From the NCBI RefSeq assembly GCF_013459645.1, contig NZ_CP054861.1:3460001-3524000 (forward strand): a DNA stretch of 64,000 bases, read 5' to 3'. Position 1 is the stretch's first letter, and each line of letters opens with the position of its first letter. This document shows, in pieces, positions 6,322 to 15,897 of this stretch. This DNA is from Martelella sp. NC20 (lineage in GTDB: Bacteria > Pseudomonadota > Alphaproteobacteria > Rhizobiales > Rhizobiaceae). The notes beneath the pieces are model-generated. The model made no database searches, had not been told where the DNA came from, and saw nothing but the letters and a program-made list of their open reading frames with translations. A program made the position numbers and the translations under genes.

Positions 6322-9057
6322 TTATGACACTCCATCTGCGCCCGGCGTGTCGGGCTGACCCGAACTCCTGTTCCAGCGCAGGTTCATGGCGCGGTCGAGC
6401 CAGCCGAGACCGGCGAGCGCGAGCCCGAGTCCGATGAAGGAAACCACGCGCAGGAGGCCTTCGAGGCCGGAAATATCCACGAGGAAGACCTTTGCGATTG
6501 TCAGGCCGGCGGCGGCCATGGCGACCTTGCGCAGGACATGGGAGCGGCGGGAAAAACTGACCAGAAGCAGGGCTGCGCAGACGACCACCAGCGCGATCGT
6601 GTAGCTGTAGAGCTCGGGCTGGGTGACGCCCGGAACCGAAAGATCATTGCCGCGCCAGAACCGCCTTATCTCGCATCCGACATAAAAGCCGGCAAGCAGG
6701 CTCGAGACGCAGATGAAGCCGATCCGCAGCCTCCGTCCGAGATTGCCGATCTTCCAGGCGCCGATCGCCAGCACGGCGGCGAGCGGCAGGTAGCTGAGCG
6801 CCAGACTGTCGAAAATCGCCGGCCCCGTAACCAGGTTGAAGCGGAACAGCACCGGATTTGTGATCGTCAGCGGCACGGCGATCAGGGCGGTGGCGATCAG
6901 CCCGAACAGCACCGCAAGCGCCACCCTGAAATGCCGAAGCCACCTGCCGGTCGTCGGCAGACGGTTGATCTGGGCGAGCATGGCGATCGCCATCACGGCG
7001 GCAAGCAGCCCCGGCTCATCCGGCACCAGCCGTTGCAGCAGCGCACAGGCAAAGACGGCGGCAATTGTCCATGTGGTGGTCTCGATTGCGACCTGCACGG
7101 ATTGGCGCGGGCGCAAAACCGTAAGTCGCCAGCCGATATAGAGCAGCGCCAGCGTGCCGCCATAGGCCTCGACGAATGCCAGCCATGAGGTGCCGCTGGC
7201 CACCGCCCAGAAAAACCCGGGACTGGCCACCAGCCGGAAGGCGATGATCGCAAGCGCCACCTTGGTGAAGACGCCGATAAGGGCAAGATCGAAACGCCGG
7301 TCGAGCCAGATCGTGAGGATAACCACAATGCCGAGCGCCAGTGTAAGCGCCGTCTGGGTAAGCACAACGAACAGCGCCAGCGCCAGCATCGAGAGCGCGG
7401 CAATGGCAAAAAGCGCCGCGCGCAGCTGACGCCCGGCGCTATCTGCGCTCCGCAAGCTCCGATCCGCCAGAACAGCCATGATCGCCGAGACCGCGAGAAT
7501 ATGGAGGCTCCAGAGATAGTCCCCGAATGCCGCGGTCGGCGACCACAGGAACTGGAAGATGAAAGCGCTTGCCGGCGCAAACGTCGCCGCACCCAGCGCG
7601 AATCCGAAAGCCGCACGGGCGTCGCCGCCGGATCGGGTCATCCGCCAGAAGGCCATGACAGAGGCGATTGCCGACAGGACGAGCGCCAGTGTGATGAAGG
7701 ATGTCGCGGAGGTCGTCACTGTCGTGGACTGCCGGGCGGCGGCGAAATGGCTGAAAAGCGGTCCGTATTCAACAGCCTGCAGGACGGGCACAGCCAGAAA
7801 GGCGGCAGCGGGGAGAAGCGGGATATCCTTCAGCGCCTCCGCCCGGTACATCCATATCAGCGAGGCGCCGAGAACCAGGGTGATGAGCGTGACGGCCACG
7901 TTCGCCTCCGTCACCGACGATGCATTAAGAGACAGGAGAACGCCTGCGCCGCTGACGAACAGCGTCATCGCGGCGACGATCCGGGTCGGGAAATCGGCGC
8001 GCGGCCGGAGACCCGAAAGGGTTGCCAGAACCGTCTGGCCTGCATGCGATGGCACGAAGCTCTGAACCGGAATGATGACGGCCACCAACCAGGAAAGCGC
8101 AAGGAAGGCCGCATAATGGATCAGGCCGCCTGTCGTGACGTAAAGCAGGGTGGCGGCCGTCGCGGTTGCGATCAGCACGATGGCGGATACCCATGCCCAG
8201 CGCTTCACGCTGTCGACGGCAAGGCCGGCAATGGCGATGAATGCGAAATAGTAGAAGAACAGCCAGCCGCTCTCCGCTTCGCCGCCGACGAGAAAGGGCG
8301 CAGCCGTGGCGCCGATAATGCCGACGGCGCTCAGCACCGAGCCGTATAGCCAGCCGAGCGCCACCGCCAGAATGCTGACCAGAACCAGCCCGGCAAGCGT
8401 CGTCTCGGGGGAAACCAGCCCATAGAGAAGACGGGCGGCGAGCACGGCGGAAAAAAGCGTCACCAGCCCCGCCCCGGCAAAGACCGAGGGCAGGGAGCGT
8501 GTCGATGCGGTTGTGTCGTCACCGTAGCGGCGGCGGAGCGCCTCGCCGGCGCCGACCAGCAGCGCTCCCAGCAACAGTGCCCCGGCGACACGCCAGAACG
8601 GCGTCAGAAGCCCGTTTTCAACCCCGTACTGAACCATGAAGATGCCGCCCAGCGCCAGCGAAAGCGCCGCAAGAGCGATCGTCCAGTTCTGACGAAGCCA
8701 TTGTCCGAACTGCCGCATGAGTGTTGCGGTAAACACAAAGGCCCGCGGAGGTCCCTTGACGGCGGCGGATGTCTTTCCGGCGTCTTCCGGCTTTGCATGT
8801 TCCGGCGGCACGATGGTTTCGGCTGCGGACGGTCCCAAACTGCCGGCGGGCATACCAGTTTGCGTTTTCGCGGTGCCGTCTGTTGCGGCAGCAACATCCT
8901 TTTCCGCATCGCCCTGGGTCCGGCGCTCCAGCATTTCCAGCCGGTCACGGGTTTTCCGCTGCTCATCCTCCAGACTCTTGAGACGGCTTTTCACCCTTGC
9001 GTTCGAAATCGCCAGCGCCAGGAGGAGGATAACAAGAAGCCCAAGAACCGAAGACAT
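6322..9057 (-). CDS. DUF2339-family polytopic membrane protein (911 aa)
   Basis: A very long membrane protein: an N-terminal anchor (LGLLVILLLALAISNARVK), a short coiled-coil segment around residues 25-50 (KSRLKSLEDEQRKTRDRLE), a low-complexity Ala/Pro linker to about residue 105, then more than 20 hydrophobic segments to the C-terminus. Length and layout (coiled coil, linker, many helices) fit the DUF2339 predicted membrane protein family, whose role is unknown. It stands alone on this strand, with large gaps on both sides. The ATG at 9055-9057 has only a weak purine stretch upstream. Confidence 0.85.
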   Translation of the reverse strand: MSSVLGLLVILLLALAISNARVKSRLKSLEDEQRKTRDRLEMLERRTQGDAEKDVAAATDGTAKTQTGMPAGSLGPSAAETIVPPEHAKPEDAGKTSAAVKGPPRAFVFTATLMRQFGQWLRQNWTIALAALSLALGGIFMVQYGVENGLLTPFWRVAGALLLGALLVGAGEALRRRYGDDTTASTRSLPSVFAGAGLVTLFSAVLAARLLYGLVSPETTLAGLVLVSILAVALGWLYGSVLSAVGIIGATAAPFLVGGEAESGWLFFYYFAFIAIAGLAVDSVKRWAWVSAIVLIATATAATLLYVTTGGLIHYAAFLALSWLVAVIIPVQSFVPSHAGQTVLATLSGLRPRADFPTRIVAAMTLFVSGAGVLLSLNASSVTEANVAVTLITLVLGASLIWMYRAEALKDIPLLPAAAFLAVPVLQAVEYGPLFSHFAAARQSTTVTTSATSFITLALVLSAIASVMAFWRMTRSGGDARAAFGFALGAATFAPASAFIFQFLWSPTAAFGDYLWSLHILAVSAIMAVLADRSLRSADSAGRQLRAALFAIAALSMLALALFVVLTQTALTLALGIVVILTIWLDRRFDLALIGVFTKVALAIIAFRLVASPGFFWAVASGTSWLAFVEAYGGTLALLYIGWRLTVLRPRQSVQVAIETTTWTIAAVFACALLQRLVPDEPGLLAAVMAIAMLAQINRLPTTGRWLRHFRVALAVLFGLIATALIAVPLTITNPVLFRFNLVTGPAIFDSLALSYLPLAAVLAIGAWKIGNLGRRLRIGFICVSSLLAGFYVGCEIRRFWRGNDLSVPGVTQPELYSYTIALVVVCAALLLVSFSRRSHVLRKVAMAAAGLTIAKVFLVDISGLEGLLRVVSFIGLGLALAGLGWLDRAMNLRWNRSSGQPDTPGADGVS

Positions 9058-9438
9058 ATCAAAAACATTCCACTTTCAGGATAATGCGACAGCTGTAACG
9101 GAGATCACCGTCACCGTTAAGCGCGAACTTGCAGTTGCGCATATGGCGAAAATGGGAAGCGGCTAAAACTATGTTCTGGAATCAACTGAAATGGCTGTTG
9201 TCAGGGTTCTGCGCCTTCAGGAGCAATCGCCCGGCAGCGAAATGATCAAGGCCTGCCGACAAGCCTCTTCCTTCAGGCATCGGACAATCGTCTTGAGGGC
9301 GGCATCGCCGGCCGAATGACCGTGCCGTCAACCTTTTTGAAGCCACAGCGCGCTCCCGAGCAAGGGTTCGCTCTCTACGCATTGCGAACGCCACTTGCAC
9401 GCATGCCAATGTGGCCGTTCAGGCGCTTATATCGGCGG
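9058..9438. other. 381-bp gap with no recognised gene
   Basis: The region upstream of the DUF2339 gene and downstream of dedA. Short frames are present on both strands but none has a ribosome-binding site or familiar product. The DUF2339 promoter should lie within 9060-9180; no clear -35/-10 pair was identified. Confidence 0.4.
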
Positions 9439-9975
9439 TCAGTGCAAGGTGAGGTGCAGGCGCTCGGCGATAACATCCCCGAACATATAGGGTCCGATGG
9501 TCCAGACCGTGGCCCACAACAGGCCGCCGACGAGATTGGCGGCGAAAAACGGCGGCCAGCGCATCCCCATGGAGCCCGCCGCAATCCCGTTCAACTGCCT
9601 GAGGATGACGACGAAGCGGGCGCCGACCACGACCCATGCGCCGCGTCTTTCATAAAGTCCCTCGATCCATTTCTGGCGGTCTTCCGTCATTCCGATGAAA
9701 CGTCCATAGCGCAGGATCAACGCCCGGCCGCCAAACCGGCCGATCAGATAGCCCGTGCTGTCACCCAACACGGCAGCGCAGACAACGACGAAAAATATGC
9801 CTCCGATTGACAATTGTCCGTCGGCTGCCAGCAACGAAGCGCCGATCAATGCGCTTTCGCCCGGCAGCGGCGCGCCGAGCGATTCGAGATAGATGATCAC
9901 GAACAGCGCAAACAGACCATAATGGTGGAGATAGGGTTCGATGAAGGTGATCGACTCTCGAAGAAAATTCGCCAT
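9439..9975 (-). CDS. DedA-family inner-membrane protein (178 aa)
   Basis: Starts MANFLRESITFIEPYLHHYG at ATG 9973-9975; longer in-frame starts upstream would add a hydrophilic extension unlike the family, so this start is preferred. DedA/VTT features are visible: ESLGAPLPGESALIGASLLA near residues 32-51 (the re-entrant E-x-x-x-P-x-P-x-E motif), GDSTGYLIGRFGG near 72-84, then GARFVVILRQLNGIAAGSMGM near 120-140 (the R-x3-P-like arm). DedA proteins act in the inner membrane and are linked to lipid-carrier (undecaprenyl phosphate) or phospholipid flipping and to membrane potential. It diverges from the exopolysaccharide operon, which uses lipid or nucleotide-sugar precursors, but a link is not shown. 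Confidence 0.9.
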   Translation of the reverse strand: MANFLRESITFIEPYLHHYGLFALFVIIYLESLGAPLPGESALIGASLLAADGQLSIGGIFFVVVCAAVLGDSTGYLIGRFGGRALILRYGRFIGMTEDRQKWIEGLYERRGAWVVVGARFVVILRQLNGIAAGSMGMRWPPFFAANLVGGLLWATVWTIGPYMFGDVIAERLHLTLH

Positions 9976-10266
9976 GGGGACCTGCTGCCTGATGACACCG
10001 GCATGCGTTTCAAAGCCGGTTTGGTTGGTCTTGTTTGGTTGGTCATGGCTCACCTTGCCCGATTTCCGTCCCTGACGCCACAGCGCTCTTTCGCCTGCGA
10101 GGCCAGCGTCGTCGGCGCGAGCATTGACCGGCTCTGGTCGCCACACGCGCCATGGAAAAACGGAAGGTTAACGAAACGTAATCCGTACAAAAGACACGTT
10201 CTGCCAATATTTGGTGTTTCCCAATCCGGGACCACCGGATTCCTCTGTTATGGATCGGAATTCTCA

Positions 10267-11466
10267 TTGGCCAAGATTCTCTGTGTTTTCGGCACCCGCC
10301 CGGAGGCCATAAAAATGGCTCCTGTGGTTAATGAGCTGAGACTTGATAGCGCTATCACAACCGAAGTTTGTGTCACCGGCCAGCATCGGAGCATGCTCGA
10401 TCAGGTGCTGTCGCTGTTCGAAATCAAACCGGATTTCGACCTTTCGGTTATGGCCCCCAATCAGGGGCTGAATGCGCTCTGCGCGAAGATGATCGCGGGT
10501 CTCGACCAGGTGTTCGAGCAATCGCGGCCCGATTTCGTCCTTGTCCATGGCGATACGACCACGGCAATGGCGGCGGGCATTGCCGCCTTTCACCGCGGCA
10601 TTGCCATCGGCCATGTCGAGGCGGGCCTCAGAACCTACGATCTTTCAAAGCCCTGGCCCGAAGAAATGAACCGGCGCGTTGTCGATGTCATGTCGGCCTA
10701 TCATTTCGCTCCGACCCTATCGAGCGCGCGCAATCTCGCGGGCGAGCATCTTCAGGGCACGGTTGTCGTTACCGGCAATACGGTGATCGATGCGCTGACG
10801 GAGATTGCGGCCCGCATCCGCCGCGACGCCGCCCTGCGGGCCCGGCTGGACGCCCGTTTTCCGTTTCTGGATTCCGAGTTGAAGACCCTGCTTGTCACCG
10901 GGCATCGCCGCGAGAGTTTCGGCGGCGGATTCATCAATATCTGCAAGGCGCTGCGTGAACTCGCCCGGCGCGAAGACCTGCAGATCGTCTATCCCGTGCA
11001 TTTGAACCCGAATGTCGCGGGGCCGGTCAAGGATATGCTGGGCGGCCTGAACAATGTGCATCTGATCGAGCCGCAGGCCTATCTCGAATTCGTGTATCTG
11101 ATGGAGCGCTCCCATATCATCCTGACCGATTCGGGCGGCGTGCAGGAAGAGGCGCCCTCGCTTGGAAAACCTGTCCTGGTGATGCGCGACGTCACCGAGC
11201 GACCGGAAGCGCTTGCGGCCGGAACGGTGAAACTGGTCGGAACCGACACGGACAAGATCATGCGCGAGGTCGCCCGGCTTTTGGACGATCCCCGCGCCCA
11301 TGCACTCCAATCCGCCGCCATCAACCCCTATGGCGACGGCAAGGCCGCGCAGCGCATCGTCGATACGCTGGCCGGAAGAACCGTCATTCCCTTCGCTGCG
11401 GGCGCCGCCCCGCATGCCCGCCCGTATGCAATGCAGGCTGCTGCACTGAGGACTGCCACGAAATGA
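10267..11466 (+). CDS. wecB: UDP-N-acetylglucosamine 2-epimerase (non-hydrolysing)
   Basis: Interconverts UDP-GlcNAc and UDP-ManNAc in the cytoplasm. The protein from the TTG at 10267 begins (M)AKILCVFGTRPEAIKMAPV, the typical N-terminus, and shows VHGDTTTAMA, GHVEAGLRT (UDP site), VTGHRRESFGGG and TDSGGVQEEAP, all hallmark motifs. The length of 399 residues matches the family (about 375) with a slightly longer C-tail. The frame extends upstream but no better start exists; GGATCGGA lies just before the TTG. It overlaps the next gene by ATGA. Its place at the head of an NfrB/NfrA-like operon suggests that it supplies UDP-ManNAc for the polysaccharide made by that operon, as WecB (NfrC) does for E. 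coli phage N4 receptor. Confidence 0.93.
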   Translation: MAKILCVFGTRPEAIKMAPVVNELRLDSAITTEVCVTGQHRSMLDQVLSLFEIKPDFDLSVMAPNQGLNALCAKMIAGLDQVFEQSRPDFVLVHGDTTTAMAAGIAAFHRGIAIGHVEAGLRTYDLSKPWPEEMNRRVVDVMSAYHFAPTLSSARNLAGEHLQGTVVVTGNTVIDALTEIAARIRRDAALRARLDARFPFLDSELKTLLVTGHRRESFGGGFINICKALRELARREDLQIVYPVHLNPNVAGPVKDMLGGLNNVHLIEPQAYLEFVYLMERSHIILTDSGGVQEEAPSLGKPVLVMRDVTERPEALAAGTVKLVGTDTDKIMREVARLLDDPRAHALQSAAINPYGDGKAAQRIVDTLAGRTVIPFAAGAAPHARPYAMQAAALRTATK

Positions 11467-13706
11467 AGAACAATAAATCCGTCCTGTCCAGGAACGCCAT
11501 GATCGCCACCCTGCTTGCGAGCACTGTGGCGCCAGTCCTGCTGGTCCCGCAGGTGAGCCATGCCGGCGCCATCGCGGATACGCTTGCGGCAAGGGCCGAG
11601 GATCGCGTGATTACCCGCAAGGTCACGCTGGAGGAACTCGGCATCGGCACGCCGGTGACGCTTGGATCAATCGGGGCCGAACACGATATCTATATCCCCG
11701 TTCCTGCGGGCGTCGAACTGATCGACCCCACGCTTTATTTCGAAGGCCGGTATCTGCGTGCGGATGGCGGGCAGACCACCTACACCCTGTCGGCCGACAA
11801 TCGGATGCTCCTTGCCCGCTCGCCGACGGATGATGGCGGCACGGCCGATATCAAGGTCGGCATTGACGGCGCGGCGCGCGACAATGGTTTCGTTCATCTC
11901 AAGGTGAACTGGTCTTCCTCCACCGGGCAGTACTATTGCGACGATGCGCGTTCGATCGGCAATTTGCTCGAGATCGAGCCCGACACCTATCTGGAATACG
12001 GCTATGCCGCCGCCGCGGTGAAGGATATCAGCACGGCATGGTCGGCGCTTCCCGCGGAAGTCACGCTGCTGGTGTCGGGAAACCGTCTCGACAAGGGCAG
12101 CTATGATGCCGCATGGCGCATCGGGACCGCGCTCCAGCGCGACGGCAAGACCGTCAGGACCATCGCCTTGCCGAAGGTCGGCGACCGGGTCTATACCGCG
12201 GCGCTGACGGTGCCGCCATCGCTTGCGGGCGTTCCGGCCTTCAAGGCCTTTTCTGGTGGCGGCGAGGTCCAAATCGCCAATGAAGCCGAGATCGGCGCGC
12301 TGATGCTGCTGGACGCTCCGCAATTCAGCGCCGATATCGCCGTCGCTGACGACGCGATGGCGCAGGCGCTGAAATCCGCGCTCGATGCGGTTTCCGCGGA
12401 ACTCGTTGCGGCCGATGGCGCAGCCGTCGCCGCGGTCGCAACCGCCCGACAGGATCTCAACTCGCTTGGCCAGACCGTCGGTTCGGATACCGTCGGGCTT
12501 CGCACGCTTTCGGGCCGGCCGGTGATCGCGATCTCGCCGGATGCGGCCAATGCGGCCGTCGGCCTGTTCAATACGTTGTGGCGCCAGTCGGCGGTGTCGG
12601 GAGACCTCACGCTTGCCGCTGCGGCGATGCCATCGGGGGAGGGCAACGCCATTCCGCTTGGTGCGCTGGGCAAAGCGCCAAGCCGGCTTGACGTTGTGGC
12701 AAAGGGCGACTGGTCCACGAAATTCGACCTCGGCGCGGCTGCACCCGGAAAGGTGCCGAGCCGGCTCGATATCAACGTCTCGGCGGCCCCCGGTGCCACC
12801 GCGACGCTGCCCGTCGCTTCGGTTTCGATCAACGGCTATCTGCTGGGAGCCAAACAGCTGAGGGCCGACGGCACGCCCGAGCGGATCTCGGTCGACATAC
12901 CCGCCTATACCCTGCTGCCGCGCAATGTCGTCAATGTCGAGTTCCAGCGCCAGCCCGCGAGCGACCAGTGTCGCGAAGTCCCGCAGGCCTATCCCGCCGC
13001 GGTATTGCCGGACAGCCGCGTCCTGTTCAAGGACGCGCCCGCCGCCGATAATTTCACGTCGCTTGTGGCAAGGCTTGCCGGCGATAGCGAGGTCGCCGTG
13101 CCGGCTTCATGGCTCGACGATGCGCTCAGGACATTGCCGACAGTGATGAGCGTGGCCGACGCGGCGGGCGTTTCGCCGGCGCGCGCCGAACTCGCGGTTG
13201 TCGATACGGCCACCGCCGCGGTGCCGGACAAGCCCTTCCTGTTCTTCGATATCGCGCCGGAACAGGGCTCGCACCGCATCACCGTGACGGGTGACAATAT
13301 CCGGATAGATTCCGCGCGCGGCGAGCGGCTTTTCGATGCCACGGGGCTCTCCGACGTTTCCGTTGCCGAGGCCGTGCTCGACCAGAACCAGCCGGGGCTT
13401 TATTACCGGACGGTCGGCGCCGGGGCCGACCTCAGCAAGCCGTTCAGCTTCGGGCAGGGCGATGTGGCCATTATCGGCGAAAGCGGCGTTCTGACGGCGC
13501 TGAACGCCGGCGGCAACACGATCTACGCCGCGTCCGGGGCGCAGCGCGACGAAAGCGACGGCTCGACGCTGCGCTTGATCACGAGCCCGAAATTCTGGGT
13601 GGAACAGGCGCCATGGGCGCTCACCACGCTGATCATCGGCGGCTTCATCCTTCTTGTTTTGCTGGCCGGGATCGCGCGCCGCAGGAATCGGGACAAGCAG
13701 GACTAG
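11463..13706 (+). CDS. BcsB-like periplasmic polysaccharide-synthase accessory subunit (747 aa)
   Basis: The ATGA overlap with wecB fixes the start. A signal peptide (residues 1 to about 35, ending near SHAGA) leads to a large beta-rich periplasmic domain, with one C-terminal membrane helix (ALTTLIIGGFILLVLLAGIA) and a basic cytoplasmic tail RRRNRDKQD. This is the layout of BcsB, the periplasmic partner of cellulose synthase BcsA, and the family resemblance includes the carbohydrate-binding-like repeat regions. The partner here is the NfrB-like synthase, so it probably guides that polymer through the periplasm (inference). In E. coli the nfr operon encodes the small YbcH instead, so this is a different accessory arrangement. 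Confidence 0.75.
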   Translation: MKNNKSVLSRNAMIATLLASTVAPVLLVPQVSHAGAIADTLAARAEDRVITRKVTLEELGIGTPVTLGSIGAEHDIYIPVPAGVELIDPTLYFEGRYLRADGGQTTYTLSADNRMLLARSPTDDGGTADIKVGIDGAARDNGFVHLKVNWSSSTGQYYCDDARSIGNLLEIEPDTYLEYGYAAAAVKDISTAWSALPAEVTLLVSGNRLDKGSYDAAWRIGTALQRDGKTVRTIALPKVGDRVYTAALTVPPSLAGVPAFKAFSGGGEVQIANEAEIGALMLLDAPQFSADIAVADDAMAQALKSALDAVSAELVAADGAAVAAVATARQDLNSLGQTVGSDTVGLRTLSGRPVIAISPDAANAAVGLFNTLWRQSAVSGDLTLAAAAMPSGEGNAIPLGALGKAPSRLDVVAKGDWSTKFDLGAAAPGKVPSRLDINVSAAPGATATLPVASVSINGYLLGAKQLRADGTPERISVDIPAYTLLPRNVVNVEFQRQPASDQCREVPQAYPAAVLPDSRVLFKDAPAADNFTSLVARLAGDSEVAVPASWLDDALRTLPTVMSVADAAGVSPARAELAVVDTATAAVPDKPFLFFDIAPEQGSHRITVTGDNIRIDSARGERLFDATGLSDVSVAEAVLDQNQPGLYYRTVGAGADLSKPFSFGQGDVAIIGESGVLTALNAGGNTIYAASGAQRDESDGSTLRLITSPKFWVEQAPWALTTLIIGGFILLVLLAGIARRRNRDKQD

Positions 13707-13716
13707 GCCGAACATC

Positions 13717-15897
13717 ATGCAGCTTTACTGGCCATTCCTGTTCGCCGATTATTATCGGCTGCTCGAGGATTTCACCGCGATCGTCGCGGTGATCATCCTG
13801 CTGTCGTGCCTCGACGACCTTTTCATCGACGCGGTGTTCTATGCGCGGGCGATCAAGCGGCGGTTCGCGGCAAAGCGGCACCAATACCAGCCGCTTCAGC
13901 CGGAACAACTCTATAACCGCCCGGAGCAGCACATGGCGATCATGGTTCCGGCATGGCTGGAACACGACGTGATCGCGGCCATGATCGAGGGCATGGTGCG
14001 CACGCTCGACTATCGCAATTACACGATTTTCGTCGGCACCTACCGCAATGACAGCGCCACGATCGACGAGGTCGAGCGGATGCGCAAGCGGTACCGTCAG
14101 CTCGTCCGCGTCGAGGTTCCCCATGACGGTCCGACCTGCAAGGCGGATTGCCTCAACTGGGCGGTTCAGGCGATTTTCGCCCATGAGAAGAAACACGGCA
14201 TCACCTTCGCCGGCACCATTCTTCACGACAGCGAGGATGTCCTGCATCCTCTGGAACTGCGTTTCTTCAACTATCTTCTGCCGAGAATCGATCTGATCCA
14301 GATTCCTGTGAACTCGCTGGAACGCAACTGGTACGAGCTCGTCGCCGGCGTATACATGGATGAGTTCGCCGAATGGCACGGGAAGGATATCGTCGTGCGC
14401 GAGGTCCTGTCGGGGATGGTGCCGTCTGCCGGCGTGGGAACATGCTTCTCGCGCAAGGCGCTCCTGACCCTTTCGGCCGAAACCGACAATCAGCCGTTCA
14501 ACACCCAGACGCTCACCGAGGATTACGATATCGGCGTGCGCCTTGCCGGGCACGGCATGCGCTCGATTCTCGCGCGGTTCAGCGTCGATTACAAAATCCG
14601 GCGCAAGAGCTGGTTCGGCTTCGGGCCGGAGCGCGAGAAGACCGTGCGCATGCCGCTTTGCGTACAGGAATATTTTCCCAACAAGTTCCGCACCTCCTAT
14701 CGCCAGAAGGCGCGGTGGTCGCTCGGGATCTGCTTTCAGGGCTGGGCCTATTTCGGCTGGTACGGCTCGCTGGTCGACCGCTATTTCCTGCTCAGGGACA
14801 GAAAGGCGATCGTGACCAGTTTCGTCACCGTTTTCGCCTATCTGCTGGCGATCCAGTATATCGCGTTCCAGCTCGCCATCAGCCTCGGTCTGTTTACCAC
14901 CACATATCCGCCGCTGCTTTCGGTCCATGGCTGGGTCGGCGTGGTGCTGATTCTCAACGCCATCGCGCTGGTCCTGCGGGTCGTGCAGCGCTTCTATTTC
15001 ACATCGCGGTCTTTCGGCTGGGAGCACGGATTGCTGTCGATCCCGCGCATGGTCGTCGGCAATTTCGTGAATTTCATGGCGATGGCGCGCGCGCTCAAGC
15101 AGTATGTCGCTCACCTTGTGACCGGCAAGCGGCTGGTCTGGGACAAGACCATGCACGACTTTCCGTCGGGCGACGGGCTGGTGGAGCGCAGCGCCAAGCT
15201 CGGCGATCTTCTCGTCACCTGGCAGGCGATCGACGACGCCCAGCTTGATGAGGCGCTGGTGAAACAACGTCAGCAGCGCCGCCCGCTCGGTCGTATCCTG
15301 CTCGATGAGGGTTGGCTTCAGGAGGAGGTGCTGGCCGAAGCCGTGGCCTTTCAGGCGAGGCTTGAAATGCGGGTGATCTCCGAGGACGACGTGTTGAACG
15401 CGCGTGGCCGGCTCTCCACCGATCTCTGTCTTCGCTTGCGCGTCGTTCCGTTGCAGGACGCCGGCGACGGGCATTTGATGCTGGCAACAGCGGTGCCGCT
15501 GGAGCCGAAGGCGCAGGCCGAGATCGTTGCGGCGTGCGGCGAAATTCCGCAATTCTGTATCGTCCGCGACAGCCAGATCACCGCCGGTCTCGACCTTCTT
15601 TGCGAACGGGATGCCGCGGACGGCAGACCCGTTTCGCGTTTTCTCAACGACGAACTGCCGCGTCTCGGCGATATCCTCGTTGAAAGAGGCGATATCTCCA
15701 TGGAGGCGCTGCAGGCGGCCCTGGCCGATTATTCTCCCCAGCGCGACGGGCTGATCGGCGCCTATCTCGCCGCCCGGGATGCGGTCTTCAACCACGCGAT
15801 CGAGAATGCGCTGGCAGAGCAGCGCCGCAGGATCGAGCGCCTGCGCGAGAACCAGAAGGCCTCGCCACTTCACCCTGTTGCCGGAAAGGCGATATGA
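13717..15897 (+). CDS. nfrB: NfrB-like family-2 glycosyltransferase with C-terminal MshEN/GspE_N domains (726 aa)
   Basis: An inner-membrane processive polysaccharide synthase. N-terminal membrane helix (residues 17-34), then a GT2 catalytic domain with HDSED (about 170), TEDYD (about 267) and RQKARW (Q-x-x-R-W, about 330), followed by membrane helices around 365-430. The C-terminal part (from about 490) carries MshEN-type repeats: KLGDLLVTWQAIDDAQLDEA, PLGRILLDEGWLQEEVLAEA and RLGDILVERGDISMEALQAA. MshEN modules bind c-di-GMP, and E. coli NfrB is known to be c-di-GMP-activated through this domain. Start chosen at MQLYW (ATG 13717), 10 bases after the BcsB-like stop. It overlaps the NfrA-like gene by ATGA. 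Confidence 0.88.
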   Translation: MQLYWPFLFADYYRLLEDFTAIVAVIILLSCLDDLFIDAVFYARAIKRRFAAKRHQYQPLQPEQLYNRPEQHMAIMVPAWLEHDVIAAMIEGMVRTLDYRNYTIFVGTYRNDSATIDEVERMRKRYRQLVRVEVPHDGPTCKADCLNWAVQAIFAHEKKHGITFAGTILHDSEDVLHPLELRFFNYLLPRIDLIQIPVNSLERNWYELVAGVYMDEFAEWHGKDIVVREVLSGMVPSAGVGTCFSRKALLTLSAETDNQPFNTQTLTEDYDIGVRLAGHGMRSILARFSVDYKIRRKSWFGFGPEREKTVRMPLCVQEYFPNKFRTSYRQKARWSLGICFQGWAYFGWYGSLVDRYFLLRDRKAIVTSFVTVFAYLLAIQYIAFQLAISLGLFTTTYPPLLSVHGWVGVVLILNAIALVLRVVQRFYFTSRSFGWEHGLLSIPRMVVGNFVNFMAMARALKQYVAHLVTGKRLVWDKTMHDFPSGDGLVERSAKLGDLLVTWQAIDDAQLDEALVKQRQQRRPLGRILLDEGWLQEEVLAEAVAFQARLEMRVISEDDVLNARGRLSTDLCLRLRVVPLQDAGDGHLMLATAVPLEPKAQAEIVAACGEIPQFCIVRDSQITAGLDLLCERDAADGRPVSRFLNDELPRLGDILVERGDISMEALQAALADYSPQRDGLIGAYLAARDAVFNHAIENALAEQRRRIERLRENQKASPLHPVAGKAI

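Noticed and set aside
6053..6358. 101-codon plus-strand frame in the 5632-6321 gap
   Set aside because: No ribosome-binding site, no domain and it runs into the end of the DUF2339 gene in antisense.
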